Origin: Candidatus Parcubacteria bacterium
GTDB lineage: Bacteria > Patescibacteriota > Minisyncoccia > UBA6257 > 2-01-FULL-56-20
Reading direction: 5' to 3'
DNA length: 50,077 nucleotides
Assembly: GCA_027324805.1 (NCBI GenBank)
Contig: DAHVRZ010000005.1
Span: 1-50,077 of the forward strand
Shown here: piece by piece, positions 48,510 to 50,077 of the stretch
Numbering within the stretch: the stretch's first letter is position 1
How the letters are laid out: each line of letters starts with the position of its first letter
The notes under the pieces: model-generated
The model's database searches: none
Seen by the model: the letters and a program-made list of their open reading frames with translations, nothing else
Told to the model about the DNA's origin: nothing
Translations under genes and position numbers: made by a program

Positions 48510-48535
48510 AAAAACCCCGCGATGGCGGGGTTTTT
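48510..48535. terminator. Terminator downstream of rpmE
   Basis: AAAAACCCCGC-GATG-GCGGGGTTTTT, symmetric A and T runs. It ends rpmE on the minus strand and insulates the promoter at 48443-48471. Confidence 0.9.
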
Positions 48536-48552
48536 GAAAAGGGACCAATCGA

Positions 48553-48801
48553 TTATTTCGCTTGTTTTTTGGCGCGCACTTTTTTGGGTTTTGTGGGAAC
48601 CGCAGCTGCGCGGCGCGTCTTGAACTTTTCGACGCGGCCCGCCGTGTCGATGAGCTTCTCTTCGCCGGTATAGAACGGGTGGCACTGTGCACAGATTTCG
48701 ACGTGGATCTCCGGTTCGGTTGCGCCAACAACGAACGAATTGCCACACGAACAGGTCACTTTTGCCTGGGAATAGTATGCGGGATGGATTTCCTTTTTCA
48801 T
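48553..48801 (-). CDS. rpmE: 50S ribosomal protein L31 (zinc-binding type)
   Basis: From the ATG at 48801 the protein has 82 residues: MKKEIHPAYYSQAKVTCSCG, then EICAQCHPFYTG, with the Cys residues that define the zinc-containing C+ form of L31. The C-terminus has a basic Lys/Ala/Arg tail not needed for the fold. An upstream in-frame ATG at 48840 is rejected because L31 starts at the MKKEIHP motif. L31 bridges the two ribosomal subunits. The upstream minus strand has TAGAAT ten bases before the start. Confidence 0.95.
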   Translation of the reverse strand: MKKEIHPAYYSQAKVTCSCGNSFVVGATEPEIHVEICAQCHPFYTGEEKLIDTAGRVEKFKTRRAAAVPTKPKKVRAKKQAK

Positions 48802-48884
48802 AACGTTGTCTATTCTATAGTGTCGCCACGTTTTCGTCAAATATCGAATATCCGATCTGCTGCTCGGTTTCTATAAAAAGTCAT

Positions 48885-48915
48885 GAGGCCGCCAAGCATT
48901 GTGCTGGGCGGCCTC
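48885..48915 (-). terminator. Terminator of the small membrane protein gene
   Basis: GAGGCCGCC...GGCGGCCTC with an inner AGCA/TGCT stem. On the minus strand it is followed shortly by TTTTTATAG. Confidence 0.8.
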
Positions 48916-48933
48916 GATTGGGGATGGGGGGAT

Positions 48934-49176
48934 TCACCGTCCCTTGATCTTCGTTGTTATTATCGTTGGTCCGATATACCTTGATTTTCTTTCTCCTCGT
49001 CTGAAGATGAGAAATCCGACAAAGATAACAATGAAACCGACCCCCACCTGTTCCATTATCCTGTGGAAGGGGACCACTTCCACCATGCTAACCGTCGTCT
49101 GGTAATCGCTGGTGCCGGCGGCACCTAGGATCGCCAGAATCCCGATACCCATGAGAATACCACCAAGGGTTTTCAT
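48934..49176 (-). CDS. Small two-helix membrane protein
   Basis: The 80-residue protein has two hydrophobic helices (residues 3-22, GGILMGIGILAILGAAG; and about 44-60, VGVGFIVIFVGFLIF) joined by a polar loop, and a basic C-terminus. No family is recognised. It has a canonical Shine-Dalgarno site (AGGAGG eight bases before the ATG), like the 45826 and 46672 genes and unlike the rest of the window. A terminator follows. It lies next to the rRNA promoter region, transcribed away from it. Confidence 0.7.
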   Translation of the reverse strand: MKTLGGILMGIGILAILGAAGTSDYQTTVSMVEVVPFHRIMEQVGVGFIVIFVGFLIFRRGERKSRYIGPTIITTKIKGR

Positions 49177-49309
49177 TGCTCAGCCTCCTGTGCTGAAAGT
49201 ATGAAAACCGTTGGCCGGTTTTCTGAAATAATACTAACATATATAAAATAGTTTGTCAAATATGCGGAACAGGCCTTTGGGGGAGGTTTCTGTAGGCTTT
49301 CGTATAGGG

Positions 49310-49337
49310 TTGACATGCATCCTCTTTCTGCTACACT
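49310..49337 (+). promoter_or_regulatory. rRNA operon promoter TTGACA-16-TACACT
   Basis: TTGACA is at 49310-49315 and TACACT at 49332-49337. Transcription would begin about 175 bases before the 16S rRNA. Confidence 0.75.
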
Positions 49338-49343
49338 ACTACT

Positions 49344-49518
49344 CGTTGTGCGGCCCCGCGGCCGCGCATGCACTTTGATAATTCGTCTGGTAAAAATCAA
49401 CTAAAAGTTTAGAGAGCTTTTTAGTTGTCCCAATCTATATTCTTTTGGTGACGTTTGGAATTCACAAAATGTCACAACCAATAGATCTGTGATGGTTCCG
49501 CAAGGAATCGGAATAGAT
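49344..49518 (+). other. rRNA leader
   Basis: This stretch between promoter and 16S holds no ORF. The hairpin CAACTAAAAG/CTTTTTAGTTG (49398-49427) may be an antitermination or processing element. The part close to 16S would pair with sequence after the 16S 3' end for RNase III processing, which lies outside the window. Confidence 0.5.
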
Positions 49519-50077
49519 TTTTTTCAGAGGATTTGATCCTGGTCCAGGATGAACGCTGGCGGTGTGGATAAGGCATGCAAGTCGAGCGCTTCATATTTTG
49601 AAACTGTTTGCGATTACATCAAGAGCGGCGGATGTTTATGAGGAGCGGCGAACGAGTTAGTAACACCCTGGTACGTACCTCGAAGACGGGCACAGCTCGC
49701 CGAAAGGCGGGGTAATTCCCGATATTCCCGAAAGGGCAAAGTCGCAAGACGCTTCGAGATCGGCCTAGGTCCGATCAGCTAGTTGGTAGGGTAACGGCCT
49801 ACCAAGGCTATGACCGGTAGGGGAGGTGAGAGCCTGGCCCCCAACGACGAGACTGAGACACGGCTCGTACTCCTACGGGAGGCAGCAGTCGAGAATATTC
49901 GACAATGGGCGAAAGCCTGATCGAGCGACACCGCGTGCAGGATGAAGGCCTTCGGGTTGTAAACTGCGGTAGTATGGGAGGAATGTAAATGACTGTACCA
50001 TACGGAAAGAGGTGGGTAACTACGTGCCAGCACCAGCGGTAATACGTAGACCTCAAGCGTTATCCGGATTTATTGGG
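49519..50077 (+). rRNA. rrs: 16S ribosomal RNA (5' part, runs off the window)
   Basis: Recognised from GATGAACGCTGGCGG near 49549, GCATGCAAGTCGAGCG near 49574, ACTCCTACGGGAGGCAGCAG near 49869 and the 530-loop region GTGCCAGCACCAGCGGTAAT near 50024. The start is set about seven bases before AGAGG at 49526. The first conserved block reads AGAGGATTTGATCCTGGTCC, which differs from the usual AGAGTTTGATC site. About 560 bases are present. The divergence is of the kind seen in Patescibacteria. Confidence 0.97.

Noticed and set aside
1-50077. Recoding of TGA as in Gracilibacteria or Absconditabacteria
   Set aside because: Many recognised genes (mreC, mreD-like, mrdA, the HD hydrolase) end at TGA at the expected length, often in ATGA overlaps.
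1-50077. tRNA genes, insertion sequences, prophage or integrase genes
   Set aside because: I looked for T-loop/anticodon patterns and transposase motifs and saw none. This was by eye and could miss a divergent or intron-containing tRNA.

Overview
The window looks like the chromosome of an ultra-small bacterium of the Candidate Phyla Radiation (Patescibacteria), most likely a Parcubacteria-type lineage with fairly high GC. The reasons are the divergent 16S rRNA start (49519 to the window end), very compact gene packing, reduced housekeeping proteins (AspRS without its GAD insertion, ProRS without its INS insertion, a release factor RF1 without domain 1, an EF-P without the usual loop lysine), very large secreted repeat proteins, and a free-standing TraG/VirD4-like ATPase. 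Many genes end in TGA and none reads through TGA, so the code is standard; this argues against Gracilibacteria and Absconditabacteria. The lineage call is an inference from the text of the sequence, not from a tree.

Layout. 1-11979: surface and secreted proteins: the end of a beta-sandwich repeat protein, a small self-regulating winged-helix regulator, a DUF302-glutaredoxin fusion, an 1859-residue propeller/repeat protein with a C-terminal peptidoglycan-binding-like domain, and a 1411-residue beta-helix protein. 12038-15098: membrane proteins (DoxX-like, a frameshifted bPH2 protein, a PEGA/propeller protein). 15162-18605: a structured 6S-like RNA, then rpsP-khpA, efp, mnmA and an HD hydrolase. 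18602-26095: SemiSWEET, proS, the cell-shape and wall cluster mreB-mreC-mreD-like-mrdA, a GalT-like gene, a small membrane protein and rplU. 26128-33437: a GT-C glycosyltransferase, a small conserved protein with a TraG-like ATPase, pgk, a DHH phosphoesterase and a viroplasmin-RNase H protein. 33538-36520: an HTH protein, RNase P RNA, a diguanylate cyclase and a bactofilin-like membrane protein. 36654-42118: an ICMT-like methyltransferase, a YecD-like isochorismatase-fold protein, an MgtA-type P-ATPase, a LamG-domain relic, an EamA transporter and MgtC. 42149-45709: aspS-ndk-MazG-like-Nudix, then a convergent short prfA. 45826-49176: two secreted or anchored proteins, rpmE and a small membrane protein. 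49310-50077: rRNA promoter, leader and the 5' part of 16S rRNA.

Expression. The most general signal is that -10 hexamers sit only 6-8 bases (sometimes 10) upstream of start codons at more than a dozen genes, and Shine-Dalgarno sequences are almost absent. This suggests widespread leaderless transcription. In two divergent gene pairs (12499/12522 and 27660/27684) the start codons are only 22-23 bases apart and both strands read a -10 box from the same overlapping octamer, with the same geometry. Three genes near the right end (45826-46659, 46672-47994, 48934-49176) instead carry canonical AGGAGG-like sites, so they look foreign to this translation style or are expressed differently.

How the genes work together. 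MreB, MreC, the MreD-like protein and PBP2 form a rod-elongation module. RNase P, MnmA, ProRS, AspRS, EF-P, RF1, S16, L21, L31 and KhpA are translation functions. Ndk, the MazG-like protein and the Nudix protein form a nucleotide-pool operon. MgtA and MgtC point to magnesium handling. The giant secreted proteins are probably cell-surface or host-contact factors.
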